Of a DNA stretch of 64,000 bases, positions 25,329 through 34,045 are shown in pieces (positions within the stretch are counted from its first letter, which is position 1; every line of letters begins with the position of its first letter). Where the stretch lies: assembly GCA_013289685.1 (NCBI GenBank), contig JABCZL010000003.1, forward strand, positions 248,001-312,000, read 5' to 3'. Made by a program: the position numbers and the translations under genes. The notes beneath the pieces were generated by a model. That model saw only the letters and a program-made list of their open reading frames with translations. It searched no databases and was not told where the DNA came from. The stretch comes from Acidobacteriota bacterium (lineage in GTDB: Bacteria > Acidobacteriota > Terriglobia > Terriglobales > Acidobacteriaceae).

Positions 25329-25790
25329 ATGAATCTAAGCAGATTACAGATAGGGATCGTTTTCCTCATCAGCGGGTGCCTCTTGCATTCTTGTTTCGCA
25401 ATGGGGCAAGAACGACAAGGGCTCTCGGAGACCCATTTGTGCGCCTTGGTTGCACATCCGGAGCAGTTCAATAAGAAACGAGTGCGGGTACATGCACAAG
25501 TTGAGAGCGCGGTTATCGAAGGCGGCACTTGGCTAGAAGATCCTTCTTGTAAGGAGGATGGCGGAGTCGAACTATTTGTGCCAGACCCGATTCGTAATCA
25601 TCCGGCAGAACATCCAGACTTCAAAGCGTTGGACGATGCCATTCGGCTGCAAGGAAACATCGGGACCGTTGGGAAGAAAATCACGGCGACGTTTACAGGA
25701 GAGTTCACGTCCCACTCCAAGCGGCCCAAGAGGGTTCTCACGCTAGAGAAGGTCGAAAATCTGGATGTGAAAATTGAAAAGCCAAACTAG
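25329..25790 (+). CDS. Putative lipoprotein, candidate RHS immunity protein
   Basis: 153 aa starting 2 bp after the RHS stop (ATG 25329; an in-frame GTG at 25320 overlaps it). The N-terminus has a hydrophobic helix ending in a lipobox (LISGC, Cys17), so it is probably lipid-anchored. The body (HLCALVAHPEQFNKKRVRVHAQ) is beta-like and soluble, and resembles small OB-like secreted proteins. In RHS loci the gene right after the toxin tip usually encodes immunity; here that is inferred from position only. Confidence 0.6.
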   Translation: MNLSRLQIGIVFLISGCLLHSCFAMGQERQGLSETHLCALVAHPEQFNKKRVRVHAQVESAVIEGGTWLEDPSCKEDGGVELFVPDPIRNHPAEHPDFKALDDAIRLQGNIGTVGKKITATFTGEFTSHSKRPKRVLTLEKVENLDVKIEKPN

Positions 25791-26030
25791 TGAAATACTT
25801 CTATGATGCGGCGTGCGACGTGTGCAGACCAGCTCGCGTGAGGAACTACAATTTCACCGGCAAAGAACGCGATGCCGAATCCGGCCTGGATAACTTTGGC
25901 AAACGCTACCATGCCTCTACGATGGGCCGCTTCATGACGCCCGACCCCATCATGATCATGAAGCAGAAGCTAACCGATCCACAGCAATGGAACATGTACT
26001 CGTACTCTCGTAACAATCCCTTGGGCGGGT
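25790..26030 (+). pseudogene. Orphan RHS core fragment
   Basis: Reads NYNFTGKERDAESGLDNFGK then RYHASTMGRFMTPDP and QKLTDPQQWNMYSYSRNN, nearly the same as the core in the preceding RHS gene. It breaks off at about 26022 in GGGCGGGTGGCCCACCC repeat sequence, before the DP-x-G boundary. Displaced core fragments after a toxin/immunity pair are a known feature of RHS tip exchange. Confidence 0.75.
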
Positions 26031-26072
26031 GGCCCACCCTTCGCGTGATGTTTTGTCTGAGCTATTTCAACT

Positions 26073-26110
26073 TAGGGTGCCCCATCCTTGCGTTCTTCGC
26101 AAGGGTGGGT
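26073..26110. repeat. GGTGCCCC-family hairpin
   Basis: AGGGTGCCCCATCCTTGCG, TTCTT loop, CGCAAGGGTGGG. Follows the orphan RHS core. Confidence 0.75.
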
Positions 26111-26209
26111 AGCGGTGCCGCCCGGAGCGCCGGTTTTCGAAAACACAGGGGAACTCGGGGACAGACGGGACGTTCCACTGGTTTCTCTGAACCAGGGCGG
26201 GCGGCCACG

Positions 26210-26440
26210 CCGACGGCCAACCTTTTCCACAGTCTTCCACAGAAAAAATTCCACTTCTTGTGACGAACAACCTTTACTGAGGATTTCCAAAAGCGCATGC
26301 TCAATGGATGCGCGAAAGATCTCTCAACCAGTTCTCCGCCAGCTATCGCCGTGGCGGCTTGGGGCCGAGCGCTAAGTCCTTGTTCCATAATATTTTAGCT
26401 GCAAGTCCTTACGGCTCAAGATTTTGGCCGCGCCACCCCT
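26210..26440 (+). repeat. Dispersed repeat copy 2 (partner at 13445-13640)
   Basis: Plus-strand order: TTTTCCACAGTCTTCCACAG, GTGACGAACAACC, a frame ending AKSLFHNILAASPYGS, and GGCTCAAGATTTTG. Opposite orientation to the first copy, about 12.7 kb away. Confidence 0.6.
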
Positions 26441-26488
26441 GCCCCGCGCCCGCAAACTCCTAGCAATTAGTATTTTACGGACAACGGC

Positions 26489-26522
26489 GAAAAAAAAAGA
26501 GGGAGCCCCAAGCGTAGGGCTC
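26489..26522 (-). terminator. Intrinsic terminator of the HAF-repeat gene
   Basis: On the minus strand GAGCCCTACGCTTGGGGCTC followed by CCTC and a run of T (A-run on plus at 26490-26499). About 30 bp past the stop at 26550. Confidence 0.8.
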
Positions 26523-26549
26523 GCCTCAATCCAAGTGGAATTACGCTTC

Positions 26550-27629
26550 TCAGTTCACCGGCGTCAGCACGAAGGCGTGGTTGTAGCCGTTCTTGATGCC
26601 GTAGCCGGTGATCTGGCCGAGGTTGTTGATCGCGTTGGCGTTGATCAGCACCCATCCGGTGCCGGCCGGGATCAGGGAGTTCAGATCCTGCATGCCCGCG
26701 GTCGAGGTCCAGACCATGGCGTGCGGCGCGTTGTCGAACAGGTTGCCGTAGCCGACGACGACATTGGAGTCGTTCACGCCAAAAGCCATGCTGTAGGTCC
26801 CGCCGGGGAGCACGCCCAGATCCTGAATCTTGCCCGAGGTGTTCCACAGGACGGCATGCCAAGTGCCTCGGGTGCTGGTGCCGTCGGATTGGCCGACGAT
26901 CACGCCCGAGGAATTAACCGCATTCGCCATACTGGTGACGCCGCCCGGCAGCGTGCCGAGATCCTTCATAGCGGAGCCGTTCCACCGGAAACCGTGCGAG
27001 GTGAAGGGCGGTCCGTAGCCAAACACCGATTCGCCGACGATGTCGCCGTTATCGTTGATGGCGAGTCCGGCCGTAAAAATCGCCTTGGGCAGAGCACCCA
27101 GGTTCTTGATTTTCTTGCTGCTCCAGCTGGTGGCGTCGACCAGACCGTTGCTGAGGAAAGAATCGCCCGCGACCTCGCCGGCTGAATTGATTACGAAGGC
27201 GGCGCTGGAAGAACCTCCCGCCAGCGTGCCCAGGTTGGTGATGGCTCCTGTTGAGGACCATTGCACGGCGACAAAGTTGGTGGCGGGCTGGCCCTTGACG
27301 TTGGAATAGCCGACGACAGTGCCGGAGTCGTTAAGGCCGCTCGCGCCGCTGACGGTAGCGCCAGGAAGCACGCCCAGATCTTTTATCCCACCGCTCCGGG
27401 TCCAGGAAAACGCATGCTGGCCAGCCACGAGGCCGGTGCAGGGATAGCCCTGGATTGTCTTTGTGTCGGAGCAGCCGACGACCTCGCCAAGGTTGTTAAT
27501 CCAGAAGCCGCTGCTCTCGTTGTCGCCCTTGAGCACGCCGATCTCGGTGATCGTGTACGTCTGCGCTGTTGCTGCGGCGGCCGCTGCCAGAACGAACACC
27601 AACCACGCGCTCGCGATCCTGCTTGTCAT
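26550..27629 (-). CDS. Secreted HAF-repeat protein
   Basis: 359 aa from ATG 27629; signal peptide with an Ala-rich core cleaved after ATAQ. The body is a series of about six repeats, each with a G/A-x-x-N-x-x-G-x-V-V/A-G core followed by HAFxW-like and L-G-x-L-P/A-G motifs (for example INNLGEVVGCSD, KDLGVLPGATVSGASGLND, HAVLWNTSGKIQDLGVLPGG). This is the HAF repeat, probably a propeller-like extracellular domain. Role unknown. Divergent from the S53 peptidase; 27630-27920 shows no other gene. Confidence 0.85.
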   Translation of the reverse strand: MTSRIASAWLVFVLAAAAAATAQTYTITEIGVLKGDNESSGFWINNLGEVVGCSDTKTIQGYPCTGLVAGQHAFSWTRSGGIKDLGVLPGATVSGASGLNDSGTVVGYSNVKGQPATNFVAVQWSSTGAITNLGTLAGGSSSAAFVINSAGEVAGDSFLSNGLVDATSWSSKKIKNLGALPKAIFTAGLAINDNGDIVGESVFGYGPPFTSHGFRWNGSAMKDLGTLPGGVTSMANAVNSSGVIVGQSDGTSTRGTWHAVLWNTSGKIQDLGVLPGGTYSMAFGVNDSNVVVGYGNLFDNAPHAMVWTSTAGMQDLNSLIPAGTGWVLINANAINNLGQITGYGIKNGYNHAFVLTPVN

Positions 27630-27920
27630 GAATCCCCCCAAACCCGTTTGAAGTCGTGTCAGTATGGCATCCGGACGCAGCCCAGGAAAAGACTCACTAG
27701 TGCAGACAGGTTACCTTGGGAACCGTTGGGCGGAGCGCGCCCCAGACCGGGCCAGCGGACGCAATTGAAATCATCCGAAATGCGTTGAATTCGGCGAAGA
27801 GTTCATGTAGCGTGTGACGCAGGCCAAGGCCTGGCAAAGAGGCGACCGGACTCCCTTCCTTCCTCCGTCCGAGCGGCCTCCCGTGGGTGCCGTCCATCTC
27901 GATCTACAGGTGCGTCTGCC

Positions 27921-30900
27921 ATGCAAGCGATCCCAGTGTCGGGTCCCAGGTTTCTATCTTCTGTGATCCATTCAACCGCCATCCATTCCACTCTTATCGC
28001 AGCCATTGTTGTCGCCGTCGCAGGGATGATGTGCGCCCCCATGCAGGGGCAAGGAGCTGCTCCAGCGACTGCGGCGCAGCGCCCGCTGATCACGCAGGCG
28101 GTGGACGAGTCGCAGCTCACCACGCTGACGGGCAACACGCATCCCCTGGCGCGGCCGGAAAACGATCTGGGGACAGCCCCAGCAAGCCTGTCCATGGCAA
28201 GGATGCTGCTGGTATTGAAGCGCAGCGCCGACCAGGAGACTGCGCTCCGGAAACTGCTCGACGATCAGCAGGACAAGGCGTCGCCGAACTATCACCAGTG
28301 GCTCACGCCGGAACAATACGGCCAGCAATTCGGGCCAACCGATACTGATCTGCAGACGATTACCGCGTGGTTGCAATCGCATGGCTTTGAAGTGGGCTCG
28401 ACCAAAGGTCGGACGGTGCTGGAGTTCTCCGGCACGGCGGGGCAAGTGCAGGAAGCGTTCCACACCACGATTCACAAATACGTGGTGAAAGGCGAGCAGC
28501 ACTGGGCCAACGCCAGCGACCCGCAGATTCCGACGGCGCTGACGCCGGCGGTCGCGGGGATTGACTCGCTGAATAACTTTCCCAGAAGAGCGATGAATCG
28601 CTTTGTCGGCACATACTCTGAAAAAACGAAGTCGCTGACCACCCCAGAACCGAATTACACGGTTTCGTGCGGCAGCGGGCAGAGCTGCTACGCGGTTTCT
28701 CCGTACGACTTTGCGACCATCTACGATGTGTTGCCGCTGTGGAACGCATCTCCGGCCATTGACGGCACGGGGGAGACAATCGCAATCGTGGGCAGAACCA
28801 ACATCAATCCCCTGGATGCAACGGAGTTCTGGCAGATATTCGGCCTGACGGTCCCCGCAAATAAGCTGAACATTATCTTGAACGGGCCCGATCCCGGAAT
28901 CAACGGCGACGAACCCGAGGCCGACATTGACGTTCAGTGGTCGGGTGCCGTGGCACCGCAAGCGACCATCGATTTTGTGACCTCGGCATCGACTCAGACC
29001 ACCGATGGCGTCGATCTGTCGGCCGTCTACATCGTGGAAAACAACCTCGCTCCCGTCATGAGCGAGAGCTACGGCCTGTGCGAACTCGGCCTGGGCACCG
29101 CCGGAAACCAGTTCTATTCTCGCCTCTGGGAGCAAGCGGCGGCGCAAGGCACCAGCGTTTTTGTTTCCTCGGGCGACAACGGCGCTGCCGGTTGCGACGA
29201 TCCCGGCGGACCCGCGCAGTACGGATTGAACGTGAATGGGATAGCGTCCACCCCGTTCAATGCCGCCGTGGGCGGAACGGACTTCAACCAGTACAACAAG
29301 CAGACGACTTACTGGAATCCGACCAACGCCGCCACCACAGAGGAATCTGCCAAGGGGTACATTCCCGAAACCACCTGGAATGATTCCTGCACTAACGCGC
29401 TTGCCGTTACTCTGGGATATGGCTCAACCGCGGAGCAGGCATGCAACAACTCGCAGATGATCGCTCTGGGCGGCGTAAACTCGACTGGCGGCAGCGGCGG
29501 CCCAAGTAATTGTGTGGTGAACACGCAGAACGTGGGAAGCTGCACGCAGGGCTACGCCAAGCCGTCATGGCAGAGCGGAAACAACGTCCCGCCCGATGAT
29601 TTGCGCGACCTTCCCGACGTTTCCCTCTTCGCCAGCAGTGGCTTCATGGGCAGCTTCTATGTCATTTGCCAGCAGGATCAAACCGGCGGTGCGTGTAATC
29701 TAAATCTTCTTCTCGCATACGGTGGGACCTCAGTCGCATCGCCCGCCTTCGCCGGAATCATGTCTCTAGTCAATCAGAAAACAGGCACACCGCAGGGAGT
29801 TCCGGGCTTCGCCCTGTACCAACTGGTGAGCAAGCAGGCGAATGCATTTCACGATGTACCTTCGGGCTCAACCATCGCCATGCCGTGTTACAGCGGCACT
29901 CCGAATTGCACGGTCTCGACAGCGGGCGATCAATTCGGCGTGTTATCGGGCTACAACACTGCAACGGGATACGATCTCGCTACCGGGCTCGGCACCGTGG
30001 ACGCCGCAAACCTGGTGAACAATTGGACGAAAGCCACATTCACGGCCACGACTGCGACACTGAAACTGAACAACGGCAACGCCGTCAACGTGACACACGG
30101 CAACGCTGTGCCGGTGAGTCTTGCTATCAATCCGACGGCTGCCACGGGGAATGCCTCGTTGCTGGTCGACGTCGGTCCGGGGACGACAACCGGGCAAGCC
30201 ATTGACTTGTTCTCACTGAGCAGCGGGTCAGTTTCGGGAAGCACGAGCCTATTGCCGGCTGGGACCTACAACGTGATCGCGCACTATGGTGGCGACGGTA
30301 CCTACGGCGGCAGCTATTCCAATTCCGTGAGTGTAACTGTGAGTAAAGAGAACAGCACGGTAGATTTCCCCGGCTTGCAGCTGGGCGGCGTGGCCGTAAC
30401 AACAGTCAATTACGACGACCAATACACCCTGCTCGCAGGTGTACAAAATTCTCAGCGTAAGTCTTGCAGTCCGCCATTTGGTGAGGTCACCTGTCCGACG
30501 GGAACGCTCACGCTGACCGATGGCGGCACTGCCCTCGGAAGCGGGACGTACAACCTGGATAACACTGGCTTCGTGCAGACCGCGTCCGAGGCGTTCATCC
30601 TGACCGGCGGAACGCACGCCCTGAAGGCGCAGTACGGGGGCGACACCAACTACAACGCCGGATCTACATCGGTTTCAGTGAAGGTGAATCCGGCGGCTAC
30701 TACCACGGTTGCTCCGTATGTCCAGGCAAATGACTACACTTCGGTGGGCCTCTCTACCCAGGTGCTGGATCCGAACGCGCAATCGAACGTCGCGACGCCA
30801 ACGGGGCAAGTCAAGTTTTATTCCAATGGAACCCTGCTTGCTGGAACGGTCAGCTATGGCTACGGCTCCGGCACTTCAATGATCGCGAGCATGACCGCCG

Positions 30901-32102
30901 CGTTCCCAGGTCCGGGAACTTACAGCATCACTGCCCAGTACTTTGGAGATCAGAATTATCAAGGCTCGACGTCGCAGGCGACCTCGGCGACGCTGAAATA
31001 TCCGGCGCCGGCGATGACGTTGACCCCCGCGACGCAAACCGTCCCATATGGCGGAACGGCCACCGTCACTGCCTTGGTGGATACGACGAACAAGAAGGTA
31101 TATCCGACGGGAACCATCACCTTCACAGATGCAAATACTGGAGCGGTAATATCCGGTCCCACTGCATGTACTCAGACCACCGACAGCTCTGGAAACTACG
31201 CGTGCCAGGCAGCTACAACATTTACGGTGACGTCCGGCGACGGGGTAGCCGCTGGATACAGCGGTGATGCAAACTATCCCTCCACGTTCGACAGCGCCAG
31301 CATTAACATGCCCGACTTCCAAATAACCGATGTTAGTGGTGCGGTCACTGTGACGGCGGGCCAATCTCAGAGCCAAACCATCGTCGCTGGGGGCTTTTCC
31401 GGATTCAACGGAACCATCAGCAACTTCACCTGCTCTGGGCTGCCTGCGCAGACGACCTGCACGTTTAATCCGACGCAACTTACCCCCACGGGCGCAGGGA
31501 ATGTCTCAACCACGCTTACTGTCACGACCACCGCCGTGGGACAATCTCGTCGAGCGTTTAACGGTTACCGGGCCATTGGCTGGACCGCCGCAGCTTTCGT
31601 CTTTCTATTCAGCGCCTGTTTGTTTGGAATCCCATCGTCTGTTCGACGCCGCGGAATGCTACCTACTCTGGTGGTCCTTGCTGTGTGCATAACACTGCTC
31701 AGTTGCGGAGGGGGCGGCGGAGGAGGGGGCGTTATAAACAATCCTGTACCCTCGATTTCGTCGCTCAATCCATCGCAGGTGGCCGCTGGCTCACAGTTGC
31801 AGAGTCTCACGATCAACGGCTCGGGATTCATGAACACCTCGACTGTCACGTTGGGCGGAGTTCAACAGTCGGGAATCATCCCAAGCGCAAATCAAATCAC
31901 GATCTATCCTTCCGCGAGTCAATTAGCGGCCACCGGCCAACTCCCGGTTGTGGTCACCAATCCGGCCCCGGGAGGAGGGCCCTCAAGTCCTGTAAATCTT
32001 GTCGTTACGACGGGTACACCCACCGGGACCTTCACGGTGACCGTGACTGCCACCAGTGGGGCGCTGACTCACACTACGACCTTCACACTGACCGTTCAGT
32101 AA
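27921..32102 (+). CDS. S53 (sedolisin/pro-kumamolisin) peptidase with Ig-like repeats and IPT domain
   Basis: 1393 aa. N-terminal hydrophobic signal/anchor (about 24-40), pro-domain (about 55-215) with NYHQWLTPEQYGQQFGPT, and catalytic domain about 240-700 with Glu333/Asp337 (EADID), Asp419 (SSGDNG) and Ser604 (GGTSVASP), the full sedolisin set. Three to four Ig-like repeats follow (YGGDGTYGGSYSNSV; YGGDTNYNAGS; YFGDQNYQGST), then a hydrophobic segment near 1205-1250, a Cys-Gly run (LLSCGGGGGGGG) and an IPT/TIG domain (SISSLNPSQVAAGSQ). Sedolisins act at acid pH outside the cell. Upstream starts are uncertain by a few codons. Confidence 0.9.
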   Translation: MQAIPVSGPRFLSSVIHSTAIHSTLIAAIVVAVAGMMCAPMQGQGAAPATAAQRPLITQAVDESQLTTLTGNTHPLARPENDLGTAPASLSMARMLLVLKRSADQETALRKLLDDQQDKASPNYHQWLTPEQYGQQFGPTDTDLQTITAWLQSHGFEVGSTKGRTVLEFSGTAGQVQEAFHTTIHKYVVKGEQHWANASDPQIPTALTPAVAGIDSLNNFPRRAMNRFVGTYSEKTKSLTTPEPNYTVSCGSGQSCYAVSPYDFATIYDVLPLWNASPAIDGTGETIAIVGRTNINPLDATEFWQIFGLTVPANKLNIILNGPDPGINGDEPEADIDVQWSGAVAPQATIDFVTSASTQTTDGVDLSAVYIVENNLAPVMSESYGLCELGLGTAGNQFYSRLWEQAAAQGTSVFVSSGDNGAAGCDDPGGPAQYGLNVNGIASTPFNAAVGGTDFNQYNKQTTYWNPTNAATTEESAKGYIPETTWNDSCTNALAVTLGYGSTAEQACNNSQMIALGGVNSTGGSGGPSNCVVNTQNVGSCTQGYAKPSWQSGNNVPPDDLRDLPDVSLFASSGFMGSFYVICQQDQTGGACNLNLLLAYGGTSVASPAFAGIMSLVNQKTGTPQGVPGFALYQLVSKQANAFHDVPSGSTIAMPCYSGTPNCTVSTAGDQFGVLSGYNTATGYDLATGLGTVDAANLVNNWTKATFTATTATLKLNNGNAVNVTHGNAVPVSLAINPTAATGNASLLVDVGPGTTTGQAIDLFSLSSGSVSGSTSLLPAGTYNVIAHYGGDGTYGGSYSNSVSVTVSKENSTVDFPGLQLGGVAVTTVNYDDQYTLLAGVQNSQRKSCSPPFGEVTCPTGTLTLTDGGTALGSGTYNLDNTGFVQTASEAFILTGGTHALKAQYGGDTNYNAGSTSVSVKVNPAATTTVAPYVQANDYTSVGLSTQVLDPNAQSNVATPTGQVKFYSNGTLLAGTVSYGYGSGTSMIASMTAAFPGPGTYSITAQYFGDQNYQGSTSQATSATLKYPAPAMTLTPATQTVPYGGTATVTALVDTTNKKVYPTGTITFTDANTGAVISGPTACTQTTDSSGNYACQAATTFTVTSGDGVAAGYSGDANYPSTFDSASINMPDFQITDVSGAVTVTAGQSQSQTIVAGGFSGFNGTISNFTCSGLPAQTTCTFNPTQLTPTGAGNVSTTLTVTTTAVGQSRRAFNGYRAIGWTAAAFVFLFSACLFGIPSSVRRRGMLPTLVVLAVCITLLSCGGGGGGGGVINNPVPSISSLNPSQVAAGSQLQSLTINGSGFMNTSTVTLGGVQQSGIIPSANQITIYPSASQLAATGQLPVVVTNPAPGGGPSSPVNLVVTTGTPTGTFTVTVTATSGALTHTTTFTLTVQ

Positions 32103-32125
32103 AACTTAACCCGTAAGACTCGCGA

Positions 32126-32153
32126 GCGGGGATTGATTCCAGGATCATCCCCG
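32126..32153. terminator. Hairpin after the S53 gene
   Basis: GCGGGGAT (32126-32133) pairs with ATCCCCGC (32146-32153), 24 bp past the stop. There is no T-run, so this is only a possible terminator. Confidence 0.35.
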
Positions 32154-32245
32154 CCGGCGTTGTTCGTTCTTCATTTCGCACGCGAGCTTCGCGACCGGCA
32201 TCCGCCCGTCTGGTGTAGGATTTACTCGCGTCTTCACCTACCACA

Positions 32246-33250
32246 ATGAAACTTTCTGCGATTGCAGCTGCGCTCGAAGTGCGTTTGGAAAACGGCTCTC
32301 CTGAGATGGAGATCACCGGGCTCAACGGAATTGAACAGGCCGGGCCGGGGGAACTCACGTTCGTATCCAATCCCAAGTACTCCGCGGCGGCGCGGACCAC
32401 AAAGGCTTCCGCCGTGATCGTCGGCGAGGACTTCCCTGCTATCCCTGCGGCGATGCTGCGCGCGAAGGATCCTTATCTGACGTTCGCACGGGCGCTCGAA
32501 TTGTTTCATCCACCGGTACGCTATGCGCCCGGGGTGCACGCTACCGCCGTCGTGCATGCCAGCGCGCGCATTGGAGCGCATGCTCACATCGGGCCGTATG
32601 TGGTGATCGGCGAGGAGGTCGAGATCGGCGCGGACGTCGTATTGCTGGCACATGTTGTCATCTATCGCGGGGTGAAGATTGGAGACAACTTTTTTGCCCA
32701 TGCGCACTCGGTGGTGCGCGAGAACTGCCGCATTGGCAACAACGTGCTTCTGCAGAACGGCGTGGTGATTGGGGCGGACGGGTTCGGGTTCGCGAAGACG
32801 GCCCAGGGACGCTGGCATAAGATTCCGCAGCCGGCTCCGGTGGTGATTGGCGACGACGTGGAAGTGCAGGCCAATTCGTGCATCGACCGCGCCAGCGTGG
32901 GCGAAACGCGGATTGGGCGCGGCGTGAAGGTCGACAATCTTGTACAGGTGGGACACGGTTCGCAGGTGGGTGAAGATGCGCTGCTGTGCGCGCAGGTTGG
33001 GCTGGCGGGGTCGTCGGAGATTGGGAACCGGGTCATTCTCACGGGGCAGGTCGGGGTAGTGGGTCACTGCAAAGTCGGGGACGACGCGATCGTTACGCCG
33101 CAGAGCGGCGTTGCCCACGATATTGCCGCCGGGGCGTTCGTGAGTGGAGCGCCTGCCGTGGATCACAAATTGTGGCTGAAATATTCGGCGATACTTCCGC
33201 GATTGCCGGAGATTGCGCGGGCGGTCCGGGAGAAGAAGAAGCAAGAATAA
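32246..33250 (+). CDS. lpxD: UDP-3-O-acylglucosamine N-acyltransferase LpxD
   Basis: 334 aa. N-terminal uridine-binding domain (ELTFVSNPKYSAAARTTKAS), then many hexapeptide repeats of a left-handed beta-helix (RIGAHAHIGPYVVIGEEV; NVLLQNGVVIGADGFGF). The NGVVIGADGFGF and HVVIYRGVKIG segments are typical of LpxD. Transfers the N-linked 3-hydroxyacyl chain in lipid A biosynthesis. Single gene here, so lipid A genes are not clustered. A CCACAGAGGACACCGAGGAAC relic follows at 33250. Confidence 0.93.
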   Translation: MKLSAIAAALEVRLENGSPEMEITGLNGIEQAGPGELTFVSNPKYSAAARTTKASAVIVGEDFPAIPAAMLRAKDPYLTFARALELFHPPVRYAPGVHATAVVHASARIGAHAHIGPYVVIGEEVEIGADVVLLAHVVIYRGVKIGDNFFAHAHSVVRENCRIGNNVLLQNGVVIGADGFGFAKTAQGRWHKIPQPAPVVIGDDVEVQANSCIDRASVGETRIGRGVKVDNLVQVGHGSQVGEDALLCAQVGLAGSSEIGNRVILTGQVGVVGHCKVGDDAIVTPQSGVAHDIAAGAFVSGAPAVDHKLWLKYSAILPRLPEIARAVREKKKQE

Positions 33251-33283
33251 CCACAGAGGACACCGAGGAACACAGAGGAAGAC
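33248..33283. repeat. CCACNGAGGACAC relic
   Basis: ACCACAGAGGACACCGAGGA(AC)ACAGAGGAAG. Related short relics at 37449-37485 (ACCACGAAGGACACTAAGG) and 42909-42939 (ACCACGAAAGACACGGAGG). All are intergenic. Confidence 0.5.
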
Positions 33284-34045
33284 CTACGCGAAGGCGGTTC
33301 CTCCGCGTTGTTGCGTGCTCTGGGTGGTTGAGGGCAGCGACGCTCTACATTCTTCCGGCAAGGCGCTTTCGATCACGGAGCGGACTTTTTCCATCAGGCA
33401 ATCGCGGCTGCCGAAATCCTTCGGCTCGATTGGAGGATGAAAGATCACTTTGACCAATCCCGGCCGGATGGCGAATCTGGCTTTCGGCATGGTGTAGTGG
33501 GTGCCGACGATCGTGATGGGGATTACGGGCACACCGCACTCGACGGCCAAATAGAACGGGCCTTTCTTAAAGGGCAGGAGCTTGCCGTCGAACGAACGCT
33601 TGCCTTCGATGTAGATGGTCATGTTGAGTCCGTGCTCGACGACGGCCTTTGCGGCACGCACGGCTTCGATGCCGGCGTCACGATTGCCACGGTCGACGGG
33701 CACGAGCGATCCCATGCGCATGGCACGGCCGAGGATGGGAACCTTGAACAACTCTTTCTTCACCATCACCGATGTGCGCTTGGGGATCAGCGGGATTTGA
33801 ATCGGCGGGTCGAGATTCGAGACGTGATTGGTCATGAAGATGTAGCTGCGGGAGTGATCGAACCGATCGAGTCCGATGGTTTCGACGCGCACTCCGGTGA
33901 TCCACACGCCGGCCCACGCGCCCCACATGAAGAGGCGATACAGGACGCGGACGTCGCCCATAATGAAGCTCGCCGGGAATCCGATGATCGCAGCCACGGG
34001 AGCGGCCAGCGCCCAGAACATCAGCATGAGAATCGTGCGGATCAT
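33284..34045 (-). CDS. plsC: 1-acyl-sn-glycerol-3-phosphate acyltransferase
   Basis: 253 aa from ATG 34045 (MIRTILMLMFWALAAP); the longer frame upstream is the antisense of the previous gene's Ala/Gly tail. Motif I is NHVSNLDPP (H-x4-D); motif III is EGKRSFDG (EGTRS-like), then FKKGPFYLA and VIPITIVGTH. N-terminal membrane anchor. Makes phosphatidic acid from lysophosphatidate. Its start overlaps the M61 stop by one base (TAATG). Last gene of the envelope operon. Confidence 0.88.
   Translation of the reverse strand: MIRTILMLMFWALAAPVAAIIGFPASFIMGDVRVLYRLFMWGAWAGVWITGVRVETIGLDRFDHSRSYIFMTNHVSNLDPPIQIPLIPKRTSVMVKKELFKVPILGRAMRMGSLVPVDRGNRDAGIEAVRAAKAVVEHGLNMTIYIEGKRSFDGKLLPFKKGPFYLAVECGVPVIPITIVGTHYTMPKARFAIRPGLVKVIFHPPIEPKDFGSRDCLMEKVRSVIESALPEECRASLPSTTQSTQQRGGTAFA

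Larger units (their letters stand above)
26031..26549. other. Repeat debris downstream of the RHS module
   Basis: No gene. Contains the hairpin 26073-26110, GGGGACAGACGGGACGTTCC (26158-26177), and the dispersed repeat 26210-26440 with TTTTCCACAGTCTTCCACAG and the VTNNL/AKSLF frame remnant (stop codon after VTNNLY). Ends in the terminator of the HAF gene. Confidence 0.6.

Noticed and set aside
27972-29147. 391-codon minus-strand frame over the S53 gene
   Set aside because: Shadow of a strongly supported peptidase with all catalytic residues on the plus strand.
32234-33244. 336-codon minus-strand frame over lpxD
   Set aside because: His/Arg-rich shadow of the hexapeptide repeats of lpxD.
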